Positions 8,457 to 17,891 are shown, counted from the first letter of the stretch. The stretch is 64,000 nucleotides of DNA from JAHRAW01 sp965249835 (GCA_965249835.1 CBDFMY010000003.1:434001-498000); one strand, 5' to 3'. Numbers and translations: made by a program. The notes: generated by a model from the sequence alone, not told the origin.

Positions 8457-9461
8457 ATGAAAATTTGCGTGGTTGGCGCCGGTGCCATCGGTGGTTTAAT
8501 GGGTGCGCGTTTGGCGCGGTCGGGATGCGAGGTTTCGTTGGTCGCACGGGGTGCGCACCTTGCCGCCATTCGGCACCATGGGTTGAAGTTGATTCAGGGC
8601 GATGAAGAAATCGTTGCCAAAAACATCAGTGCGACCGACGATGTCGCAACGCTGGGGCAACAGGACATCGTGTTGCTTGCGCTGAAAGCCCACCAAATTT
8701 CCGCGGTCGTGGAAAAATTGCCGTGCCTGATTGGAGCGGATACCGTCATGGTCACTTTGCAAAACGGAATTCCCTGGTGGTATTTCCAAAAGTTGCCGGG
8801 CAAGCATGAAAATCGTCCGATCCAAGCCACCGACCCGGGCGGCATGCTGGCGCGTGCGATCAATCCCGATTGTCTGCTCGGTTGCGTGGCGTATCCGGCG
8901 GCGGTCATCGCCGAGCCCGGGGTAATCCGGCATATCAAAGGCATTCGTTTTCCGCTCGGCGAATTGGACGGTGCGATTTCCGCGCGCGCAAAAAAAGTGT
9001 CGGAAGTATTGGTTGAGGCGGGATTCAAATCGCCGGTGCTGGACGACATTCGCTCGGAGATTTGGTTGAAACTTTGGGGCAATCTTGTGTTCAATCCGAT
9101 CAGCGCGATGACACACGCGACGCTGGTCGATATCTGCCAGTTTCCTTTGTCCCGCGAGTTGGCTCGCGTGATGATGCGCGAGTCGCAAACGGTCGGCGAA
9201 AAACTGGGCGCGAGTTTTCGCGTCAGCCTTGAGCGGCGAATCGACGGCGCCGAGAAAGTCGGCAAACACAAAACCTCCACGCTACAAGATGTGGAAGCCG
9301 GCAAACCGCTGGAAATCGCCGGAATGTTGGGCGCGGTCATTGAACTTGCCGAGGTCACCGAAACCGAGGTGCCGACCTTGCGCGCTGTTCATGCGTGCGT
9401 CGGTTTGCTCAATCAAAAAATCGAACAAGAAAAAGTTGCCATCATCGCGACTTCTCTGTGA
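8457..9461 (+). CDS. Ketopantoate reductase-family oxidoreductase (ApbA/PanE)
   Basis: 334 aa. The N-terminal Rossmann motif GAGAIGGLMGARLARSG (about residues 7-23) binds NADPH. The ALKAHQ and LQNGIPWW segments match the family's KxxQ and QNG regions, and a helical C-terminal domain includes KLWGNLVFNPISAMT. The ATG at 8457 has AGGGGATGG just upstream, so the longer in-frame opening from 8406 is rejected. Members reduce 2-dehydropantoate to pantoate in CoA synthesis, but many paralogues act on other 2-ketoacids. Its place behind a CoA-dependent catabolic operon, separated by a repeat, does not settle which. Confidence 0.8.
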   Translation: MKICVVGAGAIGGLMGARLARSGCEVSLVARGAHLAAIRHHGLKLIQGDEEIVAKNISATDDVATLGQQDIVLLALKAHQISAVVEKLPCLIGADTVMVTLQNGIPWWYFQKLPGKHENRPIQATDPGGMLARAINPDCLLGCVAYPAAVIAEPGVIRHIKGIRFPLGELDGAISARAKKVSEVLVEAGFKSPVLDDIRSEIWLKLWGNLVFNPISAMTHATLVDICQFPLSRELARVMMRESQTVGEKLGASFRVSLERRIDGAEKVGKHKTSTLQDVEAGKPLEIAGMLGAVIELAEVTETEVPTLRAVHACVGLLNQKIEQEKVAIIATSL

Positions 9462-9553
9462 CTTCCCTGGCCGCCGCGCATTAACATGGTATAGATTTCG
9501 TTATCATCCGCATCGGGTAACATTAACACCCGCAACCCAAGGAGAAAAAAATT

Positions 9554-10531
9554 ATGACCAAAGCAATCGTGGTTCACGCCACCGGCGACGCCGTGGCAAT
9601 GCAGTGGAAGAACGCCGACCTTGCCGCCCTCAACGCGGATGAAATACAAATCCGCCACACCGCCGTTGGCCTCAATTTTATCGATGTGTATTTCCGCACC
9701 GGCGTTTATGTCGCGCCGCAGTTGCCGTTCACGCCGGGGCTGGAAGCCGCGGGCGTGGTCGAAGCGGTCGGCGCAAGCGTTACGGATTTGGTCGCCGGCG
9801 ACCGGGTCGTATACGCCTCGGCACCCCTCGGTTCCTATTGCGAGGTGCGCAATTTTCCGGCCGCGCGCGCGGTGAAAATTCCCGACGGCATGGACGACTC
9901 CATCGCCGCCGCCATCATGCTAAAAGGCATGACCGCACACTACTTGTTGCGCTCGGCCCATCGCGTTAAAGCGGGCGACACCATTTTGTTTCACGCCGCC
10001 GCCGGCGGGGTCGGGCTGATCGCCTGCCAGTGGGCAAAACATCTCGGTGTCAGCGTCATCGGCACCGTCGGTAGCGAACAGAAAGCCGAGTTGGCGCACA
10101 CCAATGGCTGTGAACAAGTAATCAACTACAACCGCGAAAATTTTGTCGAGCGGGTGCGGGAGATTACCGGCGGCGAAGGCGTTCCGGTGGTATACGACTC
10201 GGTCGGCAAGACAACCTTCCTGTCCTCACTGGATTGTTTGAAACCACGCGGCACGCTGGTGTCGTTCGGCCAGTCGTCGGGCAAAGTCGAACCCTTTGAT
10301 ATCGGTTTGCTAAGCGCCAAAGGCGCGCTCTACCTGACCCGACCATCGCTGGCGTATTACACCGCCGACCGCGATGAGTTAATCTACCGCGCCAACGAAG
10401 TATTCACCGCGGTGCTCTCCGGCGCGATCAACATCAGCATCAACCAAACCTATCCGCTGGCCGAGGCGGTCGCCGCGCATCAGGATTTGGAAAACCGACG
10501 AACTACCGGTTCGACCGTGTTGCTTCCTTAA
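9554..10531 (+). CDS. qor: NADPH:quinone oxidoreductase, zinc-independent MDR family (QorA-like)
   Basis: 325 aa, typical for Qor. The N-terminal catalytic half includes GLNFIDVYFRTGVY and PFTPGLEAAGVV. The Rossmann motif AAAGGVGLIACQWAKHLG (about residues 149-166) binds NADPH. Catalytic zinc ligands of alcohol dehydrogenases are absent, as expected. An AAGGAG lies 8 bp before the ATG. It is a single gene, convergent with the enolase-family gene 28 bp away. Confidence 0.88.
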   Translation: MTKAIVVHATGDAVAMQWKNADLAALNADEIQIRHTAVGLNFIDVYFRTGVYVAPQLPFTPGLEAAGVVEAVGASVTDLVAGDRVVYASAPLGSYCEVRNFPAARAVKIPDGMDDSIAAAIMLKGMTAHYLLRSAHRVKAGDTILFHAAAGGVGLIACQWAKHLGVSVIGTVGSEQKAELAHTNGCEQVINYNRENFVERVREITGGEGVPVVYDSVGKTTFLSSLDCLKPRGTLVSFGQSSGKVEPFDIGLLSAKGALYLTRPSLAYYTADRDELIYRANEVFTAVLSGAINISINQTYPLAEAVAAHQDLENRRTTGSTVLLP

Positions 10532-10559
10532 AGCACGCAGTGAAAGGGACCGCCCTTCG

Positions 10560-11666
10560 CTAGGCCCGATAAACTCCGACCGGTTCGCCCCACACCCCCC
10601 AATCGGGAACAACCCCCAATCCTGGCTGGCATGACGCAATCATTGTCCCCCCGACACGTGGCGGTACCCCTTCGGCGTTGGCAATCGTCACATAGTCATT
10701 GAAATCGGTGGAACTAAAGCGGCACCGTTGCGGCGTGGAATGCGCCAGATGCGCGATGGTGGCGGTGGTGATGTCGCCACCCCAACTATCTTCTATGGTC
10801 ATCGGAATATCCAACTCTACGCAGACATCCCGGAGAGTGCGCGTTTTCGACAAGCCGCCGAGTTTTGATATTTTCAGATTTACCGCATCCATCGCTCCGT
10901 CCTTGCAAGCGCGCAACAGCGATGCGAGACCATCAATGGACTCGTCCAGTATGAAAGGAAGATTGGTGTGCCGTCGCATGGCGAGCGAGTCCGTGTATGA
11001 ACGGCAAGGTTGCTCAATATACACATCCAGATTGGCAACTGCGTTCACGACACGCAGTGCATTGTGCGCCTGCCAGCCACGATTGGCATCTGCGACCAAA
11101 ATCTCATCGTCGTGCAAAATTGATCTCACTGCATGAATGCGCATGATATCCGCCTTTGCTTCTGCACCAACTTTCAACTGGAATTTTCGATAGCCTGCCT
11201 CGCGGTAGGAAGCGACATTGACTGCCATCTCATCAGCGGGTAATTGGCTGATGGCACGATAAAGCGCAACCGACTCGCCCTGCTCACCTCCCAGCAGTCG
11301 GCATACCGGTACACCCAGCGACTTGCCCAGAATGTCCCAGCACGCAATATCAATGGGCGACTTGGCGTAAGGATGTCCCGACAACGCCGCATCCATGACG
11401 TCGTTCACCTGTGTGAGACTGGCGGGATCAAGTCCGATCAGATGCGGCGCCATTTCGCCGACACCAGCGCGCACACCCGCCGCAAAAGCGGGCAAGTAAA
11501 CAGGCCCCAGCGGACATACTTCGCCATACCCCTCAATGCCCGCGTCAGTCTCGACCACGACTAACGTACTGTCAAAAACTTCGACAAACTTTCCATCGCC
11601 CCAGCTGTACCGCCCCTCCTTGAGCGGCAAATCCATGCGATATATCCGCAGACCAGTGATTTTCAT
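10560..11666 (-). CDS. Enolase-superfamily enzyme, cis-3-hydroxy-L-proline dehydratase / hydroxyproline-betaine epimerase type
   Basis: 368 aa, mandelate racemase/muconate cycloisomerase fold. Metal ligands are Asp193 (ADANRGW), Glu218 (IEQP) and Asp241 (LDES). The acid/base pair is Lys165 (FQLKVG) and Lys265 (NLKISKLGG), the same positions as in characterised proline-derivative epimerases and dehydratases. The ATG at 11666 starts at MKITGL as relatives do; in-frame ATGs at 11681 and 11699 overlap or approach the ABC gene and are alternatives. It is the last gene of an ABC-transporter operon and lies near racemase, oxidase and deaminase genes. A role in hydroxyproline or proline-betaine breakdown is inferred. 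Confidence 0.75.
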   Translation of the reverse strand: MKITGLRIYRMDLPLKEGRYSWGDGKFVEVFDSTLVVVETDAGIEGYGEVCPLGPVYLPAFAAGVRAGVGEMAPHLIGLDPASLTQVNDVMDAALSGHPYAKSPIDIACWDILGKSLGVPVCRLLGGEQGESVALYRAISQLPADEMAVNVASYREAGYRKFQLKVGAEAKADIMRIHAVRSILHDDEILVADANRGWQAHNALRVVNAVANLDVYIEQPCRSYTDSLAMRRHTNLPFILDESIDGLASLLRACKDGAMDAVNLKISKLGGLSKTRTLRDVCVELDIPMTIEDSWGGDITTATIAHLAHSTPQRCRFSSTDFNDYVTIANAEGVPPRVGGTMIASCQPGLGVVPDWGVWGEPVGVYRA

Positions 11667-11688
11667 TGTGTCACGCGCCATTATATTG

Positions 11689-12411
11689 TTATCGGACATT
11701 GTGCAGAAATTTTTTGGTGTTTTCGGATTGAGGGGCAGTAAAAATTTGCGCCGGTGGTCCAATTTCTTCGATGACCCCTTCGTGGAAATACGCAATCCGG
11801 TCGGACACATCCCTCGCAAAACCCATCTCATGGGTTACACAAATCATGGTCATACCTTCTTCGGCAAGCAGGCGCATGGTATCGAGAACCTCGCCAACCA
11901 GTTCGGGGTCAAGCGCCGAGGTCGCTTCATCGAACAACATGTAATCCGGTTCCATCGCCAGCGCACGCGCAATCGCAAGGCGTTGCTGCTGGCCACCGGA
12001 AAGCGCAGAAGGGTATACATTGAGTTTGTCGCCGAGACCCACGTGTTCAAGTTGCTTGCGGGAGATTTCGCACGCTTCCGCCCGTGACTTCTTCTTGACG
12101 ATGCGCGGCGAAAGCGCGACGTTTTCAAGGGCGGTAAGATGTGGGAAAGAGTTCCACTGTTGAAAAACCATACCGAGGTTCTGACGCAATTTATTGATGT
12201 CGGTGCTTTTGGTGTGTACCGACACGCCATCTACAACAACCTCGCCCTGCTGGATCGGCTCAAGTGCATTGATACAATAAAGAAAGGTGGATTTTCCCGA
12301 GCCGGAAGCGCCAATTATGCTCAGCACCTCACCTTTTTCGACGGTCACATTAATACCCTTTAGGATATACAGTTCGCCGAAATATTTGTGTAAATCTCTC
12401 ACCTCAATCAT
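11689..12411 (-). CDS. Polar amino acid ABC transporter, ATP-binding subunit (GlnQ/HisP type)
   Basis: 240 aa. Walker A is GASGSGKST, the Q-loop lies in MVFQQWNSFPHLT, the signature is LSGGQQQRLAIARAL, Walker B is MLFDEATSALD, and the switch histidine is in VTHEMGFARDV. The ATG at 12411 overlaps the stop of the upstream permease gene (ATGA) and has GGAGAGGTGG before it, so it is preferred over the GTG at 12420. It energises uptake with the two permeases and the binding protein upstream on the same strand. Confidence 0.92.
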   Translation of the reverse strand: MIEVRDLHKYFGELYILKGINVTVEKGEVLSIIGASGSGKSTFLYCINALEPIQQGEVVVDGVSVHTKSTDINKLRQNLGMVFQQWNSFPHLTALENVALSPRIVKKKSRAEACEISRKQLEHVGLGDKLNVYPSALSGGQQQRLAIARALAMEPDYMLFDEATSALDPELVGEVLDTMRLLAEEGMTMICVTHEMGFARDVSDRIAYFHEGVIEEIGPPAQIFTAPQSENTKKFLHNVR

Positions 12412-13082
12412 GACTGCCACCTCTCCTCCAAGCGCATGCCGAACCTGGAAATTGGAAACGATAGCGCGAAATAAAATGCGCCAGCGACAGCCAGAATGAG
12501 AAAAGGCTCCTGCGTTCGTGTAATCAAAATCTGCGAGGCGCGAAGCAGTTCCATATAGCCTAGCACCGAAACCAGTGCACTATCTTTGAGGATGCCAAGT
12601 GCCACACCAACCCAGGCTGGAAATACCGCGCGCACTCCAATCGGCACCACCACATGGAACATATCCTGCCAATAACTCATCCCCAAGGATCTGGCGGCGC
12701 GCCGCATAGGTTGTCCAACGGATTCGATGCCGCCGCGCACAACGTTGGCGACCAGTGCCGATGCGTAGAAAGTTAAAACAAAAACTCCTGCGGCGAAAGG
12801 ATTAAAGCGAATGCCGATTAATGGAAACAAATTAAAAAACAAAATCAACTGGATAATTAGCGGAACGCTACGAAATATATCAAGAACAAAATTCAAGACA
12901 ATGCTACCAATCAACTTCAGCGAATGTACCATCCAGCCAAAAATACAACCGAGAACCGTACCACAACTGATCGAAATCACAGAAATCAACATCGTCCGAC
13001 CGGCTGCCTCGGTCATGAACCGCAGGTCACTTGCCTGGAAACTAGTGAAAAAAACCACCGCCTGATTCGCTTCTTCCGCCAT
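12408..13082 (-). CDS. Polar amino acid ABC transporter permease (HisM/GlnP family), second of two
   Basis: 224 aa with about five hydrophobic segments. The cytoplasmic EAA-type loop is RAARSLGMSYWQDMFHVVVPIGVRAVFP. The stop overlaps the ATPase start by 4 bp, and the start follows the other permease by 9 bp. The two permeases probably form a heterodimer, as in HisQM. Confidence 0.9.
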   Translation of the reverse strand: MAEEANQAVVFFTSFQASDLRFMTEAAGRTMLISVISISCGTVLGCIFGWMVHSLKLIGSIVLNFVLDIFRSVPLIIQLILFFNLFPLIGIRFNPFAAGVFVLTFYASALVANVVRGGIESVGQPMRRAARSLGMSYWQDMFHVVVPIGVRAVFPAWVGVALGILKDSALVSVLGYMELLRASQILITRTQEPFLILAVAGAFYFALSFPISRFGMRLEERWQS

Positions 13083-13091
13083 CTCCAGCCC

Positions 13092-13751
13092 TCAATAACG
13101 AAAGATGCGCCAGGCGACCAGGCGTGAAGCGCCCAGGATTAACTTGACAATCACGTAATAAATGACCGCAGTCACGGCAAAGTATTCGAAAATGCGAAAT
13201 GTCCTTGAAGCAAAAAATTGCGTTTCGCCAGACAATTCACGAAACCCCACTAGCATGCCAAGCGAACTCATCAACACAGCCCATACCATCTGATTGGTCA
13301 TCGGGTAATACACGATGCGGAACAATTGCGGAATGACTATTCGTATATATGCTTGAGTCGCCGACATGCCGAGCGAGCGGGCGGCGTGAATCTGAACCGT
13401 TGGAATCGCCTTGAATCCGCCGCGAAAATTTTCGGCGAGATAGCCAGCGTTATTGAAAGACAGTCCCACTAGGACAATCGTGTATGGAGTCAGGTGAATG
13501 CCGAAAGCACCGATGCCAAAAGCGAAAAAGAATAACTGGAAAACCGCCGGAGTGTTGCGCGCAAGTTCAATCCAAGAGATGGCCATCCATCGTAAAGCCC
13601 ACGGCCCTTTCAAGCGGCAAAGCGCAAGCGCAAGACCGATAAAAATGCCGGCGATCATAGACAAAACGGCGACCTCCATGGTGAGGAGGCCAGCACCCAA
13701 CAACTCCGGCAATTCTCTAAAAACCGGGCGCCAATGAAAAGTGTAATCCAC
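13092..13751 (-). CDS. Polar amino acid ABC transporter permease (HisQ family), first of two
   Basis: 219 aa with several hydrophobic segments and the EAA loop HAARSLGMSATQAYIRIVIPQLFRI. The ELARNTPAVFQLFFFAFG segment is typical of the HisMQ family. It lies between the solute-binding protein gene and the second permease; the 67-bp gap on its 5' side holds a GC hairpin (13775-13794). Confidence 0.9.
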   Translation of the reverse strand: MDYTFHWRPVFRELPELLGAGLLTMEVAVLSMIAGIFIGLALALCRLKGPWALRWMAISWIELARNTPAVFQLFFFAFGIGAFGIHLTPYTIVLVGLSFNNAGYLAENFRGGFKAIPTVQIHAARSLGMSATQAYIRIVIPQLFRIVYYPMTNQMVWAVLMSSLGMLVGFRELSGETQFFASRTFRIFEYFAVTAVIYYVIVKLILGASRLVAWRIFRY

Positions 13752-13774
13752 GAACGGTGCTCCACATCATGTCC

Positions 13775-13794
13775 GGGGCGGGGGTGCCCGCCCC
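13775..13794. other. GC-rich hairpin between binding-protein and permease genes
   Basis: GGGGCGGG, a 4-nt loop, then CCCGCCCC, a perfect 8-bp stem in the transcribed spacer of the ABC operon. No U-run follows on the minus strand, so it is not a strong terminator. Such hairpins often stabilise the upstream binding-protein message relative to the permeases; that role is inferred. Confidence 0.6.
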
Positions 13795-13818
13795 ATTGCA
13801 CTTTATTTACCCAACGGC

Positions 13819-14634
13819 TTAATACATCACCCCTGGAATACGCAATTCCGGACCCTCGCTACCGACGAACCGCGACCACAGTTCCTGATACCGCCCGGAA
13901 CGTACTTGATGTGTGATGAACAGATTGAGGTAATTGAGCCAAGCAACATCCTTGCGCGGCCCCACTACCGAGGTGTAGTCGGTGGTCCACGGCATCCGCG
14001 GTCCGGCGATTATGCTCTCATAACGGTCGGCAATCGGTTTAACCGCGGTGTTGGTGGTGATTCCGGCGTCTGCCTTGCCTTGAGCAACCGCAAGGAAAAC
14101 CTCGTTTTCGCTTTGATAACCTTGGTAGAGATTTTCGGTTCCCCAGCGCTCGGCGTATTTCAAAAACTCCTGCTCCGGGACGGTGCCAACAGCAGCGGCG
14201 ATGCGCTTGCCTTTCATATCCTCAAAACTGGTGATTCCCGAATCTTTGCCGACTACCGCCTGAGCATAATAGATAGCATATGGAATGGTGAAACCGACCG
14301 TCTTGGCGCGTTCAAGCGAATCGGACGTGCCGCCAAAAACAACATCGGCGCGGTTAGTTACAATCACCGGCAAACGCTCCGCCCAGGTGACCGACAGAAT
14401 TTCATATTCAACGGCGAGTGCTTTGGCCAAATCCTTGCAGTACTCAACATCGAATCCAGCAGGCTCGTTATTGGCGTCACGATAGCCAATGGGCGGAAAG
14501 TCAAGCACAACACCGCAACGCACAACGCCGGCGTTAATCACATCATCCACTTTATCGGCACGGCTCACGCCGACCGCCAGTAGCGAAACCGAAAAAGCGA
14601 TGAACACTGGTATAACAATTTTGGACAGGGTCAT
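13819..14634 (-). CDS. Amino acid ABC transporter periplasmic binding protein (SBP_bac_3 family)
   Basis: 271 aa. A signal peptide spans residues 1-26 (hydrophobic VIPVFIAFSVSLLAVGVSRA). The mature part has the family pattern VVLDFPPIGYRDANNEPAGFDVEYCKDLAKAL and later GTVPEQEFLKY. TAGGAGGAAATC directly precedes the ATG, a very strong ribosome site that fits high expression. It is the promoter-proximal gene of the operon that also encodes two permeases, the ATPase and the enolase-family enzyme. The ligand is probably an imino acid or betaine, from the linked enzymes. Confidence 0.9.
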   Translation of the reverse strand: MTLSKIVIPVFIAFSVSLLAVGVSRADKVDDVINAGVVRCGVVLDFPPIGYRDANNEPAGFDVEYCKDLAKALAVEYEILSVTWAERLPVIVTNRADVVFGGTSDSLERAKTVGFTIPYAIYYAQAVVGKDSGITSFEDMKGKRIAAAVGTVPEQEFLKYAERWGTENLYQGYQSENEVFLAVAQGKADAGITTNTAVKPIADRYESIIAGPRMPWTTDYTSVVGPRKDVAWLNYLNLFITHQVRSGRYQELWSRFVGSEGPELRIPGVMY

Positions 14635-14753
14635 GATTTCCTCCTACACGTGGTTGTTTACATTAATTTTTGTACAATACCCAAAAGCGTTGGCCGAGAG
14701 ACGTGCCAGCACCACATGGGCCCGGCGGCAAATGCCGCCCCATATACATAGCA

Positions 14754-14783
14754 TAAATACTTGTTGTCGACAACAAGTATTTA
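14754..14783. promoter_or_regulatory. Perfect 30-bp palindrome, operator in the divergent promoter region
   Basis: The centre is TTGTTGTCGACAACAA and symmetry is perfect over 30 bp, with axis between 14768 and 14769. It lies between the binding-protein gene (start 14634, minus) and the racemase gene (start 14847, plus), so one site could control both. TTGTCGACAA is a GntR-type core; the FCD regulator at 17163-17891 is the likely partner. A short inverted repeat (GGCGGCA/TGCCGCC, 14724-14739) lies in the binding-protein leader. Confidence 0.8.
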
Positions 14784-14846
14784 CTAAATTGCCCTAAAAT
14801 ACCGGAATCGTGGGTCGGATTGTTGCTAATCGAGAGGTTGATTCGA

Positions 14847-15881
14847 ATGAGATGGCGTAAAACACTAACTATGATTGAGGCACACGCCGAAGGTGAGGTC
14901 GGGCGTGTAATCACTGGCGGAGTGCTGGATTTACCCGGCACGAACATGGTGGAAAAAATGGACTATCTAAATAACACCGATGATTCGCTTCGGCGATTCT
15001 GTGTGTTTGAGCCACGCGGTCAGGCACAGATGAGCACCAATCTTGTCTTCGCGCCGACGCGCACCGATGCAGATGCCGGATTCATTATCTTGCAAAGCGA
15101 CCGGGCACACGCGATGTCGGGCTCCAATGCCATGTGTGTGGTGACGGTCCTTCTTGAAACCGGCATGGTTGAGATGAAGGAACCCGAAACTATCGTCCGA
15201 CTTGACACCGCCGCTGGGTTGGTCACCGCACGCGCGGAATGCCGGGATGGGAAATGCGTCCGTGTGTTCCTTGATATGACACCGGCTTTCGTCGAAGCAT
15301 TAGGTGTCGAAGTGAATGTGCCGGGGTTAGGAAAAATTTCGGTGGATATCGCTTTTGGCGGCGTTTATTATGCTTTCATCGATCCGCACGATTTAGGGCT
15401 GAAGATTATTCCCGAACAGGCGCGTGCATTGGTTGATACCGGTTGCCGTATCCATCGTGTGTTACGGGACACCATCACGATTTGCCATCCCGAAATTCCT
15501 TCCATCAACTCCCTCGCCTACATGATGTTCGTTGACACTCTTGAAAATGGAGAACTTGTCGGCGCAACCATTCTACCCCCCGGTCGTATCGATCGTTCCC
15601 CGTGTGGCACCGGAAACGCTGCACGAATGGCGGTGCGTCATACTCACGGAGAGGTGAAGGTTGGCGACAAAATCACAGCACGTTCAATCACCGGTGGACA
15701 GTTTGATACCGAACTGTACGGAGAGAGCGTTGTCGGGGAGAAAACCGCCGTGCTCACGCGCATCAGCGGGCGCGGATGGATCTACGGGATTCACCAAATC
15801 GGCATTGACCCCACCGACCCATATCCGCAGGGCTATCTCCTTTCTGACTGCTGGGGTGATGCGTTTGACCTGTTGCAGTAA
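14847..15881 (+). CDS. Proline racemase-family enzyme (hydroxyproline epimerase or 3-hydroxyproline dehydratase), Ser/Cys type
   Basis: 344 aa. The second catalytic position is the conserved cysteine in SPCGTG (Cys253). The first, normally cysteine in MCGHG, is serine here (MSGSN, Ser91). Ser/Cys members are known among hydroxyproline epimerases and dehydratases, so simple proline racemase is less likely. The ATG at 14847 has GAGAGG upstream; a TTG at 14820 would only add nine residues. The gene is followed 14 bp later by a DadA-like oxidase, which is consistent with epimerisation to a D-imino acid followed by oxidation. Confidence 0.82.
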   Translation: MRWRKTLTMIEAHAEGEVGRVITGGVLDLPGTNMVEKMDYLNNTDDSLRRFCVFEPRGQAQMSTNLVFAPTRTDADAGFIILQSDRAHAMSGSNAMCVVTVLLETGMVEMKEPETIVRLDTAAGLVTARAECRDGKCVRVFLDMTPAFVEALGVEVNVPGLGKISVDIAFGGVYYAFIDPHDLGLKIIPEQARALVDTGCRIHRVLRDTITICHPEIPSINSLAYMMFVDTLENGELVGATILPPGRIDRSPCGTGNAARMAVRHTHGEVKVGDKITARSITGGQFDTELYGESVVGEKTAVLTRISGRGWIYGIHQIGIDPTDPYPQGYLLSDCWGDAFDLLQ

Positions 15882-15895
15882 CGTTATATGTGCTC

Positions 15896-17188
15896 ATGAA
15901 CAATCGCAGGTCTAATATCGGTATCATTGGCGCGGGTATCATCGGTGTGTCCACCGCCTGTTTTCTTGTGGAAAATGGCTTTACCGTCACTCTCATCGAC
16001 CCCCATGCACCTGGTCAGGGCGGAGCATCCAAGGGGAATGCGGCACAGATATTTCCGGCACTTATCCACCCGCTCGCCTCGCCGGCGACCCTGAAAAACG
16101 CACTGATGTTTCTCACAAACCCGATGGGGCCGCTCTTTATCCCGCCACATCATCTGCTCAAGATGTTACCGTGGCTTGGCGGTTTTATTTATGCCGCACG
16201 CCGAAAAAATTTTCAGTACGCCACATCGGCCCTGGAGCAGCTAAACCGCCATTGCCACGCCGATTTCACCGCGCTACTACACCGCGCCGGATGCGCGACG
16301 TTACTGAAAGATGCCGGGGCCATTCAACTCTACGAGAGCCCTCAGACTCTTCACGCTGGCTTTAATCTTTGGAGTGGCGTTGCCGATGCGCTCACCGGCG
16401 GAGTGGAGAAGCTGGAATGCGCGCGCCTGCACGATATGGAGCCGGCCCTTGGGGCCTGCATCAAAGGCGGGGTTTTGATACGCCACACCGGCATCCTTGC
16501 CGACCCGGGAGTGGTAGTAACGTCTCTATTTGACTACGCAAGCCGCGCCGGGAAGATTTCTTATCTTCGCGACCGGGTACAGAAGATTCAAGCGGACCGC
16601 GAACATGTGAAGATACGCGGTGAGAGCGGCAACAATTTTACTGTCGACCGGCTGGTTATTACCGCCGGCGCTTGGTCGGGACCACTATTGCGTCAACTCA
16701 ACGAACCCCACAGCATACAAGCCGAGCGCGGATACAACCTCACGCTTGCCACCGATAGCGCAGCCATCCATCACAACTTCGTTTTTGCCGAACGCGGAGT
16801 GGTGGCAACACCACTGCCATCCGGAGACCACTATCAATTGCGCATCGGTGGCTGGGATGAATTCGCCGGCACCGATGCACCGTCCAACCCACGAATATTT
16901 GCGAAAATAGAACGGCTTGCATACAAACTTCTCCCCGGTTTCGACTGGCACTCCGGCGAGCGCTGGATGGGGCATCGCACTTCGCTACCCGACACTCTTC
17001 CGGTCATCGGGCAATCGCGCAAACATAAGGCTGTTTATTACGGATTCGCTCACGGCCATCTTGGAATGACGCAAGGCCCGACCACCGGTAAGGCACTCGC
17101 CGCATTGATCGCCGGCACACCCCCGGTATTCGACCTGTCCCCGTTTGCACCACGCCGAGGCGTTATCGCTCGGGTGGAACGAGACTAA
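15896..17188 (+). CDS. FAD-dependent D-amino/imino acid dehydrogenase (DadA-like)
   Basis: About 430 aa. The N-terminal dinucleotide-binding motif is IGIIGAGIIGVSTACFLVENG, and the C-terminal FAD-contacting segment is YGFAHGHLGMTQGPTTGKALAAL. The family oxidises D-amino or D-hydroxyproline substrates to imines, passing electrons to the respiratory chain. A GTG two codons upstream (15890) is an alternative start. It runs directly behind the racemase-family gene. Its 3' end overlaps the convergent GntR gene by 26 bp. Confidence 0.83.
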   Translation: MNNRRSNIGIIGAGIIGVSTACFLVENGFTVTLIDPHAPGQGGASKGNAAQIFPALIHPLASPATLKNALMFLTNPMGPLFIPPHHLLKMLPWLGGFIYAARRKNFQYATSALEQLNRHCHADFTALLHRAGCATLLKDAGAIQLYESPQTLHAGFNLWSGVADALTGGVEKLECARLHDMEPALGACIKGGVLIRHTGILADPGVVVTSLFDYASRAGKISYLRDRVQKIQADREHVKIRGESGNNFTVDRLVITAGAWSGPLLRQLNEPHSIQAERGYNLTLATDSAAIHHNFVFAERGVVATPLPSGDHYQLRIGGWDEFAGTDAPSNPRIFAKIERLAYKLLPGFDWHSGERWMGHRTSLPDTLPVIGQSRKHKAVYYGFAHGHLGMTQGPTTGKALAALIAGTPPVFDLSPFAPRRGVIARVERD

Positions 17189-17891
17189 AATCCAGCGTTT
17201 GACGTGATCCCAGATAATCGGTGAAGCGCTTGCCAACCTGCATTACATGGTCGTGGGCGCACTTCTCCGCCAAATCCGCGTCCCCCAGTTCAATCGCTTT
17301 GATAATCAAGTCGTGATCACGGCGGATCGAGTGTGGCACGTGTTCGCCGAAAGAATGAAAATACAAGTGCAACATGCGCCGCCCGTCATCAAGCAAGCGG
17401 ACGTGCAAGAAATTAAAGTAGCGATTGCGTCCAGCTTCGCTTATAGCAACATGGAAATCGCGATTGGTTTCTATCATGCCGGAAATGTCCCCGGCATCTA
17501 GGTTTTTTAGAAATTCCGATTGACAGGCATTTATGATGCGCAAATCCTCCTCGCTACGCAAACGTGCCGCCAAGCGTGTCGTCACCCGTTGTATCAGGTC
17601 AAGCGCATCCACATATACTGGATAATCCTCGACATTGAGCGGCATGACGATGGTGCTTTTATTCGGCAGGGTAGCCACCAACCCTTCCGCCGACAAACGG
17701 ATGAGTGCCTCGCGCACCGGCGAGCGCGACATGCCGAAACGCTCACCCAATACCACCTCGTCCAACATCTCGCCGGGGACCAGTTTGAGGCAGAGAATAT
17801 CGCGGCGTAGCGACTCATAAACAATTTGCGCACCACTACCACGACGACGAATCCCGATACTGTTGTCATCGCGCTGTTTTTGCTTCACCAT
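17163..17891 (-). CDS. GntR-family regulator, FCD subfamily
   Basis: 242 aa with a winged helix at about 20-90 (GERFGMSRSPVREALIRLSAEGLV) and a helical FCD domain beyond (DFHVAISEAGRNRYFNF). It is transcribed away from the DHDPS-family gene and towards the oxidase gene, in the middle of the putative hydroxyproline region. It is the natural candidate to bind the palindrome at 14754-14783 and the TTGTCGAC half-like site at 18019, which precedes the divergent gene. Confidence 0.87.
   Translation of the reverse strand: MVKQKQRDDNSIGIRRRGSGAQIVYESLRRDILCLKLVPGEMLDEVVLGERFGMSRSPVREALIRLSAEGLVATLPNKSTIVMPLNVEDYPVYVDALDLIQRVTTRLAARLRSEEDLRIINACQSEFLKNLDAGDISGMIETNRDFHVAISEAGRNRYFNFLHVRLLDDGRRMLHLYFHSFGEHVPHSIRRDHDLIIKAIELGDADLAEKCAHDHVMQVGKRFTDYLGSRQTLDFSLVPPER

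Noticed and set aside
13775..13794. Hairpin as a Rho-independent terminator
   Set aside because: No U-run follows on the transcribed strand, and the permease genes downstream have no other visible promoter.
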